Below are positions 11,018 through 24,056 of a stretch of DNA of 64,000 nucleotides, piece by piece. Position numbers and translations under genes: made by a program. Position 1 is the first letter of the stretch, and each line of letters opens with the position of its first letter. The DNA lies in contig NC_135248.1 in assembly GCF_947623445.1 (NCBI RefSeq), positions 620,001-684,000 of the forward strand. The letters are read 5' to 3'. Under the pieces are notes generated by a model, which saw only the letters and a list, made by a program, of their open reading frames with translations, did no database searches and was not told the DNA's origin. The stretch is from Clavelina lepadiformis. Taxonomy: Eukaryota > Chordata > Ascidiacea > Aplousobranchia > Clavelinidae.

Positions 11018-13222
11018 TCACAGAGGCGCAGTCCTTCCCGACCGTCTAGTTATCGGCAGGTAGGTGTTGGTGACTTGATTCATGACTATGAGAATGCACC
11101 ACGCCGGGCAGAAGAAGCAGAGTCCCCAGAGGAAACCTTCCACATTGTTTGCGACGAAATTTGAGAAGAGCGACAAGATGATGGTGACGGAGACAAGCGT
11201 GAACCCGAGAAGTCCGAATGTAGCGTGGTACACCTTCAATTGGATGAGCTTCCAGTTCCATTTCTTCGCAACTTGAGGGTAAAGCAGAAAGACTCCGAAA
11301 CCAGCTTGCACCACGCAGTATATGATGGTTATGAGACCAAACATGCCGTGCCATGATTTAAAATGTTCTTTGCTGTTTTGAATCTTGTTGAGAACAATTG
11401 TTACAAAGCCGAGTAAACCACACACCACAGCACATGTTTGTAGGGTCCAATGCACACGGACCTGCACGCAACTCAACAATTAAACAATTTTGCCATGGAA
11501 CCTCCTGTAGTAACTAGACTGCAGTGTTTGGTGGTGACGACACGGCTAGACTAGATTATTTGAAGTTTTGAACCGAGTAATAAAAGAAACTTCTGCAAAA
11601 GAAAATTGAACTAACTTTGGTTTTCCTCGACGCTTTCAGCAACAAACTACTCTCCGGGTTGAAAACAAGGATCGCTTCAACCATGAGGCACATGAACGAA
11701 AATGACATCAATGCTGGGTGCCAAGAGAATAAACCTGCAAAAGAAATACATGAAGTTGCCGTATACGCAGCATATGCGGCACGCGCAGGAAGTGGTTTTG
11801 TTTTCTTTCGAATAATTCTTTAAAATTGCTTGAACACTTTTATATTTGCTTGATTTTTTCCCAAAATATTTATAGAATTTTTCACCAAACCCACTGAACA
11901 AACACAATGTTACTGCCCAAAAGCATAACAGTATGAAAAGTTATGCAACCAAGGAATTGTCCAACACACAGAACCCATCACATTCTCATTACTAACAGAT
12001 ACAGCCAACATTTGCCATATGTCACAAATCAATATCTTTCTCCAACTGATAATCCTCGTAATTACTAGCTCTCCTCAAGTGAGATCGCCACATCACAATG
12101 GAATTGATTTATCTGGTGCGTGTCGTTTCATAATTAATGGGTTTTCTTTGACATTTTATTCTCTGTCTTTTTCCCTCTCAAGTCTCTCTTTTCTCTTCTA
12201 TTGACACTTTCCTTTTATTTTGTTTAATATAATAATTGGCAGAGGTTGATTTCAGGTGAATTGCATACGTGGTACATTTTATACTAGGGATATGGGTTTA
12301 ATTTGACAAAGACTAGAAGATACCAGTAAGCAGGTTTACATTATTAAAGCTTAGTGCACAACATCACACCAAAATTGCGTCTTTGCACACACGATTTTTC
12401 ATTGAAAAATGCTGCATATATTTAAAAAATTTTCAGTCGATATTGTAGGTAAGACAAATGACATCACAATTAGGGCAGGAGCCTCAATGGAAAGTTTTCT
12501 TTTAGTTCGCCGGATAAGTGTGCCAATAAATATAATGCCAAAATTTGTGCCACGCCAACGTATAATACTTACAATAAAGACTATGGGACAAAACGGCAAA
12601 TTCGCACCGGAAACTGGCGCATCATATAAACTTTCCAGTAGGGAGTAGCAGGGGTCTAGTATACAAATACGTCTTGTAGATGTGCACTACTGCATTACAA
12701 ACGACAAAACACTAAGAGAGTAACTATTTTACCGAAAATAGGTCACGCAACAAGTTGTAGAAATAGTCGGTCAGGAGAATAGGTATCCAAAAAGTCGATT
12801 TTGGTTATTTAAGGTTTTATTGAAGTTAGATTATAAGGTAGGTGTAGTTTAAGTTGTAGCCTATGTTATAATGATTACGTTTGGTTAACAAAACTTGTGA
12901 GAAACAGCTTCGAACACACGAAATAGTGGCGGCTAAGCATTAACCGTATATACATTGCATATATGCTGGCTAAAATAAAAAACAGACCACATAACTTACT
13001 TGTCCCCGGCTTTGAGATGTAAAACATGAAAAGCGTGAAGCCTACTGCTGCGACGTGGGCCACCATTCCGCTGAATGTACGAAGTGCAGCTAAAATTTTA
13101 TCTCCTTTTCGATGGTTTTCCTTCATTAACTTTTCCTTGCTATGCCCCACTGCCACTTCACAGTCAACCGAATCCTTAGAGTGCTTAGACATTTTCATCA
13201 GCAATGTTTGTCTTGACGCCAC
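11018..13222 (-). CDS. CYB561D2: CYB561D2, cytochrome b561 domain protein
   Basis: Three exons on the minus strand: 13222-13000, 11734-11616 and 11461-11018. All phases agree and give 261 residues; the human protein has 222, the excess being N-terminal. A start at a later in-frame Met is possible. The middle exon is short and was found by its F-S-W-H-P-A-L-M motif and the N-P-E-S-S-L-L stretch matching the vertebrate protein. Cytochrome b561 proteins have six membrane helices and carry two hemes on conserved His; candidate ligands are in W-H-P, V-H-W, S-W-H-G and V-Y-H-A-T. The family moves electrons across vesicle or ER membranes, commonly from ascorbate to ferric iron. The C-terminal [10 protein letters not shown] matches the human V-M-N-Q-V-S-N-A-Y-L. 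Dispersed repeat copy 2 sits in intron 1. Confidence 0.93.
12742..12935 (+). repeat. Dispersed repeat family 1, copy 2 (in CYB561D2 intron 1)
   Basis: It matches 1891-2105 in the same order of landmarks: GGTCACGCA, GGAGAATAGG, AAAAAGTCGATTTTGG, TTTTATTGAAGTTAGATTA, TGTGAGAAACAGCTTCG and GAAATAGTGGC. The identity is visibly high over the full block but neither end shows a clear target duplication. Confidence 0.55.
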
Positions 13223-14077
13223 CGCGTGGTGTATGGACTCGTTGAATAAAGATTGAAAATAGGATTGACTTCAGATGTTCGAAGACAAAAAATTAATTAT
13301 AACCTTTTTCCTTTAAATTTGTTGATTGCCTTAGCACGGTATTAAAGACGACTAATGCTGCTATCACTTATTCTATCACTAGTTGCTCTGTCGACAGTAT
13401 TTTAAAGCAAATTTTTCACAGCTCCCGTAACACTTTGCAATGAATCGGCCAATAAAATAAGATATTTATATGACAATTTGTACGGTGCTTCTTGCCTTCA
13501 ATAAATTGCCCTGGGCCATTAACAACTAGTGGTATGTCGAAACGCCACTTTGTATCTTTCGACGCGGCACCCAAGTAAGCAACGTTGTGTCGCCGCTGGA
13601 ATAACCTGAAGAAATCTCACATCCTATCAAATCAATCATTTTCACTAGGAACCGGCCGTCGGCAGCGCGCGTGTAACGTCGCAAAACAAACACTTGGTCG
13701 ATACTGTATTAGTTAGTTCTTTTATAATAATCTATAACACAGCTTTCGTGCAATCCAACCATCGCTTAACCAATGCACGCGTTCACGGTTCCGTACAACA
13801 TTATCACGCCAGCCTATTGTCGTGCCATGACGTACAAGTGAAAGAAAACACTTTTTTTATTACGAAAGATTCTGTCGTTTGTTGACAAATAAGAGACTTA
13901 AAAATAAAAATTCGTCCAAGAATTGTGATCTCACAATGGCAGTGCTGAGCAAATAGGTATTCAGAGGCAGCGCGAGATATCTCTCGCGTTTGCTGCCAAA
14001 CTTTGCACCACAGCATCAGAGCACAAACGAACTTATTTCTAAACAGAAATATTTCTATTTGGCGGCGAACGTCATCT
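13223..14077. other. Spacer between CYB561D2 5' end and WDR82 3' end
   Basis: Both neighbouring genes are on the minus strand, so this interval should hold the CYB561D2 promoter and the WDR82 3' untranslated region. No coding signs are seen. Confidence 0.5.
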
Positions 14078-17000
14078 TTATTCTTCGACGGTTGGAAGCC
14101 AGAAGGCCATGTTGAGACAGGCCGAGGCGAGCATCATAAAGCGAGGGTTGAACTTGACACACTGCAAGGGACTGGGGTGCTTGCCGTCCAACACAGCGGT
14201 CTTGCTGCCTGTCTCCGAGTTCCAAACATGGATCTGACCGTCTTGTGAACCTGCATGGAATATGAGACGTCAAATAAAATCATAATTGGTCAAGCAGTCA
14301 AGGGTCTGCTGCTATACACGAGCAGAGTTACGTGTGTGTGATGTGTTTTGACGCTGTGTAACGTTTTGAGTACAAGTTGGTCAAATTACCAAAGCAGTGA
14401 GTATGAGTGCATAGTTTGAAGGAAATTAAACAAGTGATTGAGACAAGATTCACGAGTTATGATTCGCCAGAAAACACAAGCAACCACGACACTGGCACAA
14501 TTCCATCGCTTAAGTTGGAAAAAACCTCAAGAACAGTTAAACTTCGATTTCAATGGCTAGATTAAGGCTTGAATGAGTTAAAGTGGTTGGTTAGGATTAA
14601 ACCGAGGTTAACTTGCAATAACTTCCTGGTTAAGTTGACATTTATGCAAGGAAAAGCAACGTTCATATTTCGCAGGTGAATTAAAAGCCAACCAACGTAA
14701 AATCTCAGATAAATGGTAAAGACCTAGCAGAGTACTTTAGTTTACAAAAGCAATAAAATACATGATCGTTTACTTCGGGCACGAAGAACAACCTGTTTAG
14801 CAGATGGTTCACATCAAAACTATCCAATTAGTCTTTGGTGAAAACCAAACAATTACAGGAATGCACAAGGTCTGGTGCGATTACTTCGGTTTGAATTTGT
14901 GCACAATATTTGAACTAGCTCAAAACTTCACCTGAAAGTACGTATTGTGCGTCAGGACTGAAACTTGCTTCCAACGGAATTCCTTTAGTGTTGAGATGTC
15001 CCATGAATGATTGAAGCGGTTGGCCGTGGAACGCGTCTATCAACCTGCGTGAACATTCATATAAAACACACCTTCCAGGAAGATAACATTGATATTTAAC
15101 ACTAGCACATTTCTAACTCGAGGCAATGTGTGAAATGACCGCACAAAGCTGACCTTGTCACAGCGCCGTTCGTAGAAATCAAAATTAATTTTCCATCGGG
15201 GCTAAACTTCAAACCGGTCCAGTCGCAATCTTTGTCTTGCTGCAACCGGAACGTGGTGAAAGGTCCCTGGGTATGACGTGGAATGAAGAAGTAAGTGGAA
15301 AAGCAAAGATCAATTTCACATTTTGAATTTCTATACCAATGCTATGCACCATTATATCAACATATTGCAAGAAGTCATGCATATCAATAATCATACCAAC
15401 AGCAACTCGCTACGTCACATCAAAGCTTTCTTCTTTTACTGCTCTACTTTATAACTTCTACCACTGTCCTCTCACCTTGTCAAAAGACCTCAGGTCATAG
15501 AGTTTGATCATCTCTGAGTTGATCCCAGCCGCAAATATCAGGCCTTCGGGGTCAAACGAGGCCACAGGTCGACCAGGCATGTGCATTATGCCTTGACAAT
15601 TCTGCGACCTTAAATCCCACAATCTGATCGTCTTATCGAGGGATCCAGAGAGAAACGTGTCATCAACTGGCGACATGCACAAACAAACGACCCGCTTCGT
15701 GTGGCCGTTGAAATATCGGAGGTATTTGTTGTCATGGATTGATTGGTATCGAATCGCATCTGTTCAATTTTGTATGTTAATAACATATAGATAAATTAAC
15801 ATTATGTCTTATACTTCATAGCCTAGATATGCTTACTTAATGTATGCAAATTGTTAATATATTTTAAACAAATGAAACAACTTGCAGTGTTTCCAACATA
15901 CCAAGCAAAAAGAATGTATTTTTTTATTTATTACACATATTTATCAATTCTCTGACAATGAATCGAATTATTTAATTATACACAAACCACAACCAAATAC
16001 TCACCATCAACCTTGTTGGAAGCGTAAATAACCGTGTTTCCAGCGTGAGTGTAGTTGATGTGGTCCACACCATATTTTTTACTGTACACAGTGCGCTTTG
16101 GCCTGAAAGTTGAAACAAAATAATAAATAGTCAACATTTTCAACTCTATAATATTCAAATTTGCATTCAAAGAATAGACTAATACATTGCTTCCTCGATC
16201 ATTCTTGCATCGTTTAACCGGCACTCGATTATACGCCCACCTGATAAAGCTGCTTTATGAGTTAACAATAGAGCAACATTAAAAATATGAAGCCTCCTGC
16301 AGCTACAGAGTGTGTTTGATATTGTGTATTCTCATTAATGGTATTGAACTGTTGTTCGTTGTTAAACATTAATTCGTATACCGTATTTTTAAATTTGGCT
16401 TCATGTTCAAAAGAAAACATGAAACGTGAAAGAACTGTTTCATCTCTTGAAGATAAGAATTCAATTATCCGATATTTTTTTGTTTATCCGCTCAAATTTC
16501 TAAAACCGAATAATCAAGGAAGGACCATAATTTGTTTTTACGGTGTCAATTTATAAATATATGCAATTCCATTTTTTTTTTTCAACAAGAAATCGTACAA
16601 AGACAGAGTGTAACAGCAAGAGTGCACAAAAACCTCATTTTTTGTTTATTTATTTCATTAATCAGTGTGAACATGAATGAGTCTCTAGCCTGTTTCATAC
16701 TTTCCACAATGGATAATAATCTGTTGTGCAAATTGTAAAAAAAAACTGATACACATTTATGTACACATTTCGCTACAACTTTGCAATTTTAACAGTCTGG
16801 GTGTTATCACATCAAAAATTTTCCATTTGCATGAACCAAATTGCTAAGTCTATCACGTCTAACCCCGAATGGAAAGTGCGGCAGTTTTTGACAAGAAATC
16901 ATTCGTGCAAATGGTGTGCACTTAAGCTTCAATTCTTTGTTTACTTGTTACAAGTTGATGTTCAAGTCAACCAGCTTTTCTTTGTTTATTTATTATAAAC

Positions 17001-17484
17001 CGGCGTGAAGATAAAAAAGTTCGGCGTGCACGTTAATGAACTTCACGCGTGGACTTCAGTGCGGCACTTTCTGTTATGGTGCCTGAGCAAGCAAAGAAAT
17101 CTTTCTTGTGCACTCTCACTTTGCAAGTGCATCATAACAATCCAAACCGGAAATAATTTTTACAAATACTTTGGAAACTCAGCAGCCGAGTATTTGAATA
17201 TTTTCTTATCAGTGATCACAAACATCTTTGATATGTCAGATGAGAACGGCAATTAACTTTCTAACCAATCAACTCAAATTTATACAAAATGTTTATCGAA
17301 AAAGTGGATGTCAGACTTACTTTCCTTCATTAGCGCAGTCGTATATCACAATCGAGTCATCGTCACTGCCTGAAATCAGACTTTCTCCGTTTGGGGCAAA
17401 GTCAATGCTATTCACTCGATCAGAATTTTCACGAAAGACCTTAGCAACACGAAAACTTTTCACAACACCGTCACCAAGTTTCAT
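14078..17484 (-). CDS. WDR82: WDR82, WD40-repeat subunit of SET1/COMPASS and PP1 complexes
   Basis: Six exons on the minus strand: 17484-17321, 16102-16005, 15759-15476, 15266-15154, 15044-14932 and 14250-14078. All phases agree and total 314 residues; human WDR82 has 313. Nearly every segment matches the vertebrate protein: [13 protein letters not shown] at the N terminus, [40 protein letters not shown], and the end [10 protein letters not shown] repeats make a beta-propeller. In animals WDR82 recruits SETD1 histone H3K4 methyltransferase to RNA polymerase II and is also part of PNUTS/PP1 and transcription-restriction complexes in the nucleus. The start ATG at 17484 was chosen by alignment to the human M-K-L start; upstream in-frame Met codons exist. 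Confidence 0.95.
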
Positions 17485-18480
17485 TTTGAGGGAGGCATAA
17501 GATGACCGTCGCAAAAACAAACAAAGTTTCCCCTAAAGTACAACTTCCAGTTTATTTTCAATCCTACTCTTGTTTCCTATAATCTGGAATTGAAGTGCTG
17601 AAATGCAATGAGAAAAAGGTCTATATTTAATGCTATGTCAGTATCTCCTCTTTAGCGTATAGGCTAGAGTAGACTACCGGAATACAAATCAGATGCATTA
17701 ATCGCAATTCTTTGGTGCTGCCTGCTTGGAAAGCCTAGGCCTACATTCTGAATTTATTTCCTCAGTTCGAGGATAAAAATTATGATATTATACATTTTTA
17801 CCTTTCCTTGCAGCTAAATTTTCCAATCAGGCTATCGCTACCAACAATGCAACAAACAAAGACTCAAAATCTGACAATTCGTTACAAACAAACTTGAGTT
17901 AATCCCTAAAGCACTACACGCTACTGCATCACTACGCACTGTGCTGGGATTAGTTTTGCTAAACTTGTCTCACGAGCTCCATTCAGCTACCAGTGTTGCC
18001 AAATCAAAAACATAAAAACGCCAACCTTCTTGAGAAAAAGAATTAAATCATTTTGCAGTATATAATTATCAAATTAACTGAAGAGATTGATTTAAAATAA
18101 AAAGACTTATTAAACTATTATTTTTGCAATAGTAAACCAATTAAGCTATTATTTTGAAACTCTTTAAAAGGAGATCTCAGAGATATTCAAGATCATTAAT
18201 TAATCTTATTCGTGTCACGTTGCATCTTATTATCTCCGACCCAATTGTCCTTGCGCTAAGTCTTTAGCAAGGCGCAGTTGTGACCTCATAACTTCATTGT
18301 TCGGAATCCAGGTTATTGTTTTGTGTCGTTCTATTTCTTTCCCACGATCTTGCCCCATTTTGGCAGAAAAAGATTTTAAAGCAAAACCATTGTTCCGACA
18401 TCTTGTTATCAAGTGTACTAGACCAATTTGCAAGTCCATATATTATGACTAGTTCCTACTTGAGTAAAACTTCAAGATAT
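17485..18480. other. WDR82 upstream region and spacer
   Basis: It contains the presumed WDR82 promoter and untranslated leader. No open frame with family features is present. The far end marks the outer limit of the inverted-repeat left arm. Confidence 0.5.
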
Positions 18481-19550
18481 TTTCGTGCCAAAGTTGCTGA
18501 CGACATTTGAATAAATCGACTTCTCCAATTCTAATTATGCAGTAGCTTCGGAAGACGCTGTTTCCATTGTCTTCCAAGTTGTGATGTTGTAATTACGCAT
18601 CTGTTATTTGCCGTCCAATGATTGCACAACGTTATGTTTACTATAAATCATTCTCAGCTCACAATATAATTATTATCCACCTGAACAATAGTTGATTGAC
18701 AACTAGTCCGACAACATGTTTCTCCATTGCATCATGTGATTGCCGAATTCAAACAAACCCCTGTGTGATTAACGAGTTAATGTGTTAACATGTCTTTTGC
18801 ACGATTAATAACCGCATTGTTGTTTTCAAATAGATAGTGTTGATTGATCCTTTTCTTATTTTCATTTAAGATTCCATTGTTTGAGTTAACACAATAAACC
18901 CTTCAAACCAAACTAATTCCTGTTTATTAAGAGCATCGCGACCCAGCATAGAACTTTGCTTCTTTATTGCATCCTTCAGCGTGTATATAATATACCATTG
19001 CATGCTATCATTTAGCAGTAGTAATAAGAATTTTGAAGAGGAAGTTCTTATCTGTTCTAAAATCAATCTCCTCGAGAAGTTGAGTAATGCAAGGAGATGC
19101 GCTTGTCGAAAATTAGGTTATTAAAACTCTTTTTACTTTTAAAATTATATATTTCCAATCTAACAGGTTGGGCCAACAGCCGAAAGATCTCTATTTCACA
19201 ATCTGACAACTTTCATTGCTGAGTAAATTTATGCGATGCCAATTGCCAGCCCAACCACTCTGCCGTCTCTATTTTACTTGAAGGTGCTCACAACTTTGAA
19301 CTCAAGAATTATATATTTGTGAAGTCACAGAACACACAGCGTTATTGCTATATTGAACAGTGTCGTCACAATTAAAAATAATGCATCACAAAAGGCTCAA
19401 AGCTCTAAAAATAAAATAAAATAAAATTTGGAATTTGATCACAGCGTCATCCAAGCAATGCTGGATTCCGACTTTTACACACTCGCTACGACATTCAACT
19501 GCTTGGCTCCGTCGCCAACTGTCAATCTTGTTCATATTCTGACGACATCA

Positions 19551-21712
19551 TCACGACACAATGCAGCTTTTCTCTTCAGGTAGGTTGCCATCTTGTCTTT
19601 CTATTTCCATTATGATTCCGTCGAAGATAGCCTTGACGTCCTGAAATGTACAATATAGGTAACATAATTGCAACTTTGACGTCACTGTCCCAAACAAAAG
19701 CATTAACGTATTCAGATGAAATAAAATTCAGGTAGAATTATTTTAAAGAGCAAAAAATATTTTTGAATAGAAATTTGGCATTACCGCGAAGCATAGTTTA
19801 ATGCTTTAATGAGACGGTAATTTGCTGAGTCAGCAGGAAACTGAGCACTTTTTCTCACAACTCTCACCGAGTCTTCCTTTGCCGAGGTCTCGAGAAATAT
19901 CACTTTCCAGCTTTGAGCAAGTTCTCTTCCCTCCTCTGTGCTCACTTTCCTCTCACGATCGAGATCAGTTTTGTTCCCGACGAGGACGATGGGGATCCTA
20001 GACATAAATCTTGTCATCAGTTTTATCTTACAAGTGACCGGTAAACACAACACAGCTGTCAGGATAAAATCATGTTAAAATATCCGGTCAAATTTACTTG
20101 ATTCTTCCGAGCACGTCCATGAGTTTGTCGTGGATCACTTTCACGACCTCGAAGCTGAAAAAAGTGAATACAAAGATGAATTTGGAGGCAACATTGACAG
20201 CCTGGCACCGGTGTGTTGCCATAGGTAACCACCCCCACTCTAAATTAAGAGTTGAAGTTTTGATTGATTTGATATCACAATTAAACCTATAATTAAGTTT
20301 CACCGTGTTTAAGTTTTCTACAATCAACCCACGGTGATAGTGACGTGCATACCAGCTAACAAAACCAGCACAAAAGGTATGGTTCTTGCTGATATGGTGC
20401 CAGTTTCGAAAAGTTTATTTAGCCAGTTTATATATTCTTATAAAAACGACCACGTGTATGTATATTATGGCATGAGGTATATTTGAATCTCACTTGCACA
20501 CACATTGTGATGTAACAATAACACAGTCCTGAAAGAACAATCGCCAAAAGAAAGTTGCTCACCTTTTAACTGATGTGACCGAGTAGACAAGAACGTAACC
20601 ATAGACATCCAATGAACATGAAACGGGGAAGAGAGAATAATCTTCCTGGAATGACACAAAATTAATTCAAACTTTATCGCAACTGACCTATGTTGTGTAA
20701 CTTGGTGTTTAAATACGAAGCCAGCATTGAAATATTTAGCCGTCGTTTGTAAAGCAAAGTGACGTCATAATTTCAAATTTAAGTAGAAGCTAACTGCCAG
20801 GGCGATCGCCTCCTTAATTTTTCTTTAGATTAGAATTTTAACAATTTCAAAATTAAATGTCTTCCGTCATGGCTAAGTAATTTTTAATTAACAAGATTTC
20901 ATAAAAAGTTTGATCAAAACAAGAGGCGAATATTCCAAACAATCAGACACTGCCAGGACAAAGCTGAAAGTAATTTCATGAATTCTCGTCCTCACCTGCC
21001 CAGCCGTATCAACGATGTCAAGTTCGTAATTTTGCTCGTTCAATGTGTATTTTTTATAGTAAGCTGCAAAAAACAATTTTAATCTTGAATAAGTTTTAAA
21101 TTTAAGCTTAATTTGTGATCTATGAGGAACTCATAAGAAAGATATGATTTCGACATATCAAGACGATTGTAACAAATGTAAAATTCATAATCAAAGAAGT
21201 GCACAAAGAATATTTTTACTTACTGTCTTCAATTGTAGGGCGGTATGACGTCACAAACTCATTCTTTACAAACTGGACAGTGATGGCTGTTTTTCCTGAA
21301 GAGAATAAATATTTTTATTCAAAAAGCTAAAATTACACAAAAATAGGAAAACGTTAAAACAAGAATGAGGAACATATTTTAGCCAGGAAAGCAGATGGCA
21401 TCAAAATTTTGCTTTTATGCAAATAAAAAAAAATATGTCAGAATCGAAACTTGCGCAAAGACGAGCTCAGTAACAGAGATTGGAGCAATTCAACGTCATC
21501 GCCGAGTTTAAGTCGCGCAAAGACTTTCCTCGGTCCAACAATAAATGATGCGATGCACCGCCGTTCATATGGAAGGCTGAGAAGTGCGACTCGTTCTGTT
21601 CGTAAAATGACCAGCAAGGCGACATAAAATTAAAATATCAACCTTCTGAAGCTCATTTACCTGCTGTCCGGTATCCCAAGATGGCCAGTTTTCTTCGACG
21701 AGTTGGCGCCAT
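19551..21712 (-). CDS. Rheb-like small GTPase A (divergent effector loop)
   Basis: Seven exons on the minus strand: 21712-21661, 21295-21224, 21063-20996, 20645-20563, 20154-20098, 19997-19868 and 19640-19551. All phases agree and give 183 residues; human RHEB has 184 and the numbering is the same through the switch regions. Motifs present: P-loop G-Y-R-T-A-G-K-T (13-20), Arg15 kept, D-T-A-G-Q (60-64), N-K-T-D, E-T-S-A-K and a C-terminal CAAX box C-I-V-S for farnesylation. The effector loop reads Y-R-P-T-I-E-D-T-Y-Y where RHEB has Y-D-P-T-I-E-N-T-F-T, so positions 36, 41, 43 and 44 differ. RHEB-GTP activates mTORC1 on lysosomes. Whether this copy does so is open. Its mirror twin is at 25063-27136. 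Confidence 0.9.
20155..20222 (-). other. Conserved intronic block next to Rheb-A exon 5
   Basis: The 68 bases just before the exon 5 acceptor, including GTTGCCTCCAAATTCATC and GTATTCACTTTTTTCAG, are nearly the same in Rheb-B (26546-26613) and Rheb-C (30454-30521). This is about as similar as the exon itself. It may be a splicing or transcriptional element, or a tail of gene conversion. Confidence 0.55.
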
Positions 21713-22221
21713 TGAGCTTATCTTCGATGACGTCAGTGTAATCAGATTGTTCAAAATTTACAACGAGTTGCAGAAATCTGACAAAAATACAAAAAAATGA
21801 GAAAATAATGAAATACTTTTATAAAAAGTTAACGCGTGGGAGGAATATCCGCACGAACTTAGCAGTGAAACAAGATTTCTCTCAAGTCCATTTTAATTTA
21901 TTATTTTATTATTTTATTTTATTTTATTTATTGCCGCAGCAAATTCCTAATTGAGAGTAATGATGACAAATACAAAATGACAAAAGCGACACCACTCGTT
22001 CATAGACATCTTACATATACAACTTACACCCACCATTTAAGCTTAGTATTTAAGTATAGCAAGCCACCTCTGAGGTTGACTTGTATTGAGTTGCCACTGA
22101 CCTGTCCGCACACTCATCATCTCACTAATGCGGCCACAACCTGACCCTGTGCTCGGTTAAGACCTGTGAGTGGCTTTTTTATCTCTCAGCAAACAAAAGG
22201 CCTCCACCTGCCTTTTATGCA

Positions 22222-22720
22222 TTATCTCTGTCTTCCTAATCTGCACAATAGCAGGTTAAGTGCAATCAAAGTCACGATTGATGTTGACGGAACTTGCAGG
22301 AATTTGTAGGAAATATCAACCTGGTAATTAATGGTCGAAACATCATCAGGATCTGGTATGGAAATGATTTTTGCTCTGAAGTTTGTTTTTATACAACCCT
22401 CGATCACTCCTCCCAACATTTCGCTTCCAAATTGCTTAAAAATGTCAAAGTGTTTTCAACACTGCAGTGAATATATGTATCATGACGTAGTTCACTTCGC
22501 TAAACATTGTGCTTCGAGGATGTTTGAAACGTCAGACTTTGGTTTCGTTCGTGTCTTGCGCCCGCGTTTTATAATATCTTAATTCTTTCTCCCGTTTGTT
22601 CGTCAATCAGAGCAAAAATATCTGAATTATTGCGAAACTTTCCCTCAAAACATTCACCTTGTTTTTGGAGACGACTTTCCCGACCTGAAACTAATTCCTT
22701 GCAGTTACGAATGAACCTGA
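22222..22720. promoter_or_regulatory. Nearly identical upstream block of Rheb-A
   Basis: By eye only about three or four bases differ over roughly 500 between this block and its mirror at 24057-24557. That is closer than the coding exons of the two Rheb copies. It lies 0.5-1 kb before the Rheb-A ATG and contains ATGACGTAGTTC near 22483. A shared promoter or enhancer, or a recent conversion tract, would explain this. Confidence 0.45.
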
Positions 22721-22910
22721 ATCCGCATTAAACGCGGCAGCAGGAAAACTTTTCACCAAAAAAGCAGATCGCGGCCTCTATACCAAGCAATAGATTTCAC
22801 GAGAGAGGGCAAGATATGATCCAAGTGCAACGACCAAGGAGCGATAATGAGGTAACAATAGTGATTGTTGCGATCGTTTGGAACGCACGATAAGGCTGAT
22901 GAAAAATCGC

Positions 22911-23839
22911 CCGCCCCATCGCAACAAAGACCCCCGCAACTTGTCTTTTTTCCTGCAAATAGCATCCAGCGTGTTGCAGCTATATCGGGAGAGATCGCGA
23001 GGTCGCGACACCAGAAACCGCCGCTGTCTTTGCATGAGCTTGGTGAAGCAAGATGTGGTCATTGTGACGCGTAAATAACAACAATAGTGACGTAAAGTCT
23101 TCACCAAGCAAAGAATATACAACTACACAGCAGGTGTTAACAATTAATCAAGGAACACAACTATACTATTAACAAGCAATCTCAATGCATTTTCAGAAAT
23201 TACTTTTTAAATGTCCATTGTAAAAAGAAAACTTTGCAAAGTGCAGCCACATTATACTTGTACAAATTGCTATAAGTATAATTGGATTTTCATCCACCAA
23301 AAAACAGAGTTCTTAAAGAGCAAATAATTATTGCCAGTTTATTACCAAAAAATTACTTACACAAAACAACGATATGATAGCGAGACCATCTACATTGTTG
23401 AAACAAGTCTTCACTTCTGCACATGCGCGATGAAACATGCGAGGTTGGATCGTTGTCAAGACAACTTGGAAACCAAAGCTCACTCGCAATATGGCACAAA
23501 ATACAAAAACTCAACAGACAGGTAAAATACTGAAGAAATGTAGAATTGGCCACGATGACAGGATTCACAAAGTGCTGCTGATTAAACAGTGACAGGGTGA
23601 CAAAATCTTCATTGTCGGATTGAAAAATTTGCACTAGGTAAACTCGGCGATGATTTCTAATCGCTCGAACCCAGATCACCGAACTTGTTTTTGTGCAAGT
23701 TCAAACAGAAGCTCGCTTTGTCTGATTGCGAGTCCGTCCATCTAATCGTCCCTATCAAGTCGATAATTACATCCGTAAAAAAACAAACAAATTCGCGCAA
23801 ATTGCGCGTTCTCTCTGCTGGAGGTTTTTGATTAACTTT
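22911..23839. other. Spacer at the centre of the inverted repeat
   Basis: This unique sequence separates the two arms. Open frames such as that at 23353-23679 on the minus strand have no family features. Nothing else is recognisable. Confidence 0.6.
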
Positions 23840-24056
23840 GCACTAGCCTTATCGCGCGTTCCAAAAGATCGCAACAATCGCCATTGTCACCTCATTATCG
23901 CTCCTTGGTCGTTGCACTTGGATCATGTCTTGCACTCTCGCATCATATCTTGAAAGTAAGCGCTGAATTGCGAAGAATTACGTGAAGTCTGTTGCTTGGT
24001 TGACCGTGATCTCTTTTTTTTGTTGGAAAGTTTTCCTGCTGCTGCGTTTAATGCGG

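Larger units (their letters stand above)
18481..22910. repeat. Left arm of large inverted repeat carrying a Rheb-like gene
   Basis: The arm is inverted relative to 23840-27605; the centre is near 23389. Matching landmarks are seen from outside to inside: the AGAATTGGAGAAGTCGA stretch (about 18520 and 27552), the GTTGGGCCAACAGCCGAAAG stretch (about 19168 and 27492), all seven Rheb exons, the upstream region, and the GGTCGTTGCACTTGGATCAT stretch near 22830 and 23906. About 595 bases at 18572-19165 have no counterpart in the right arm. A T-rich simple repeat of TTTTA units at 21897-21932 is also shorter in the right arm. Confidence 0.9.

Noticed and set aside
11046-11354. 102-residue alternative frame over CYB561D2 exon 3
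   Set aside because: It is a shadow of the real frame, which matches the cytochrome b561 family over its full length.
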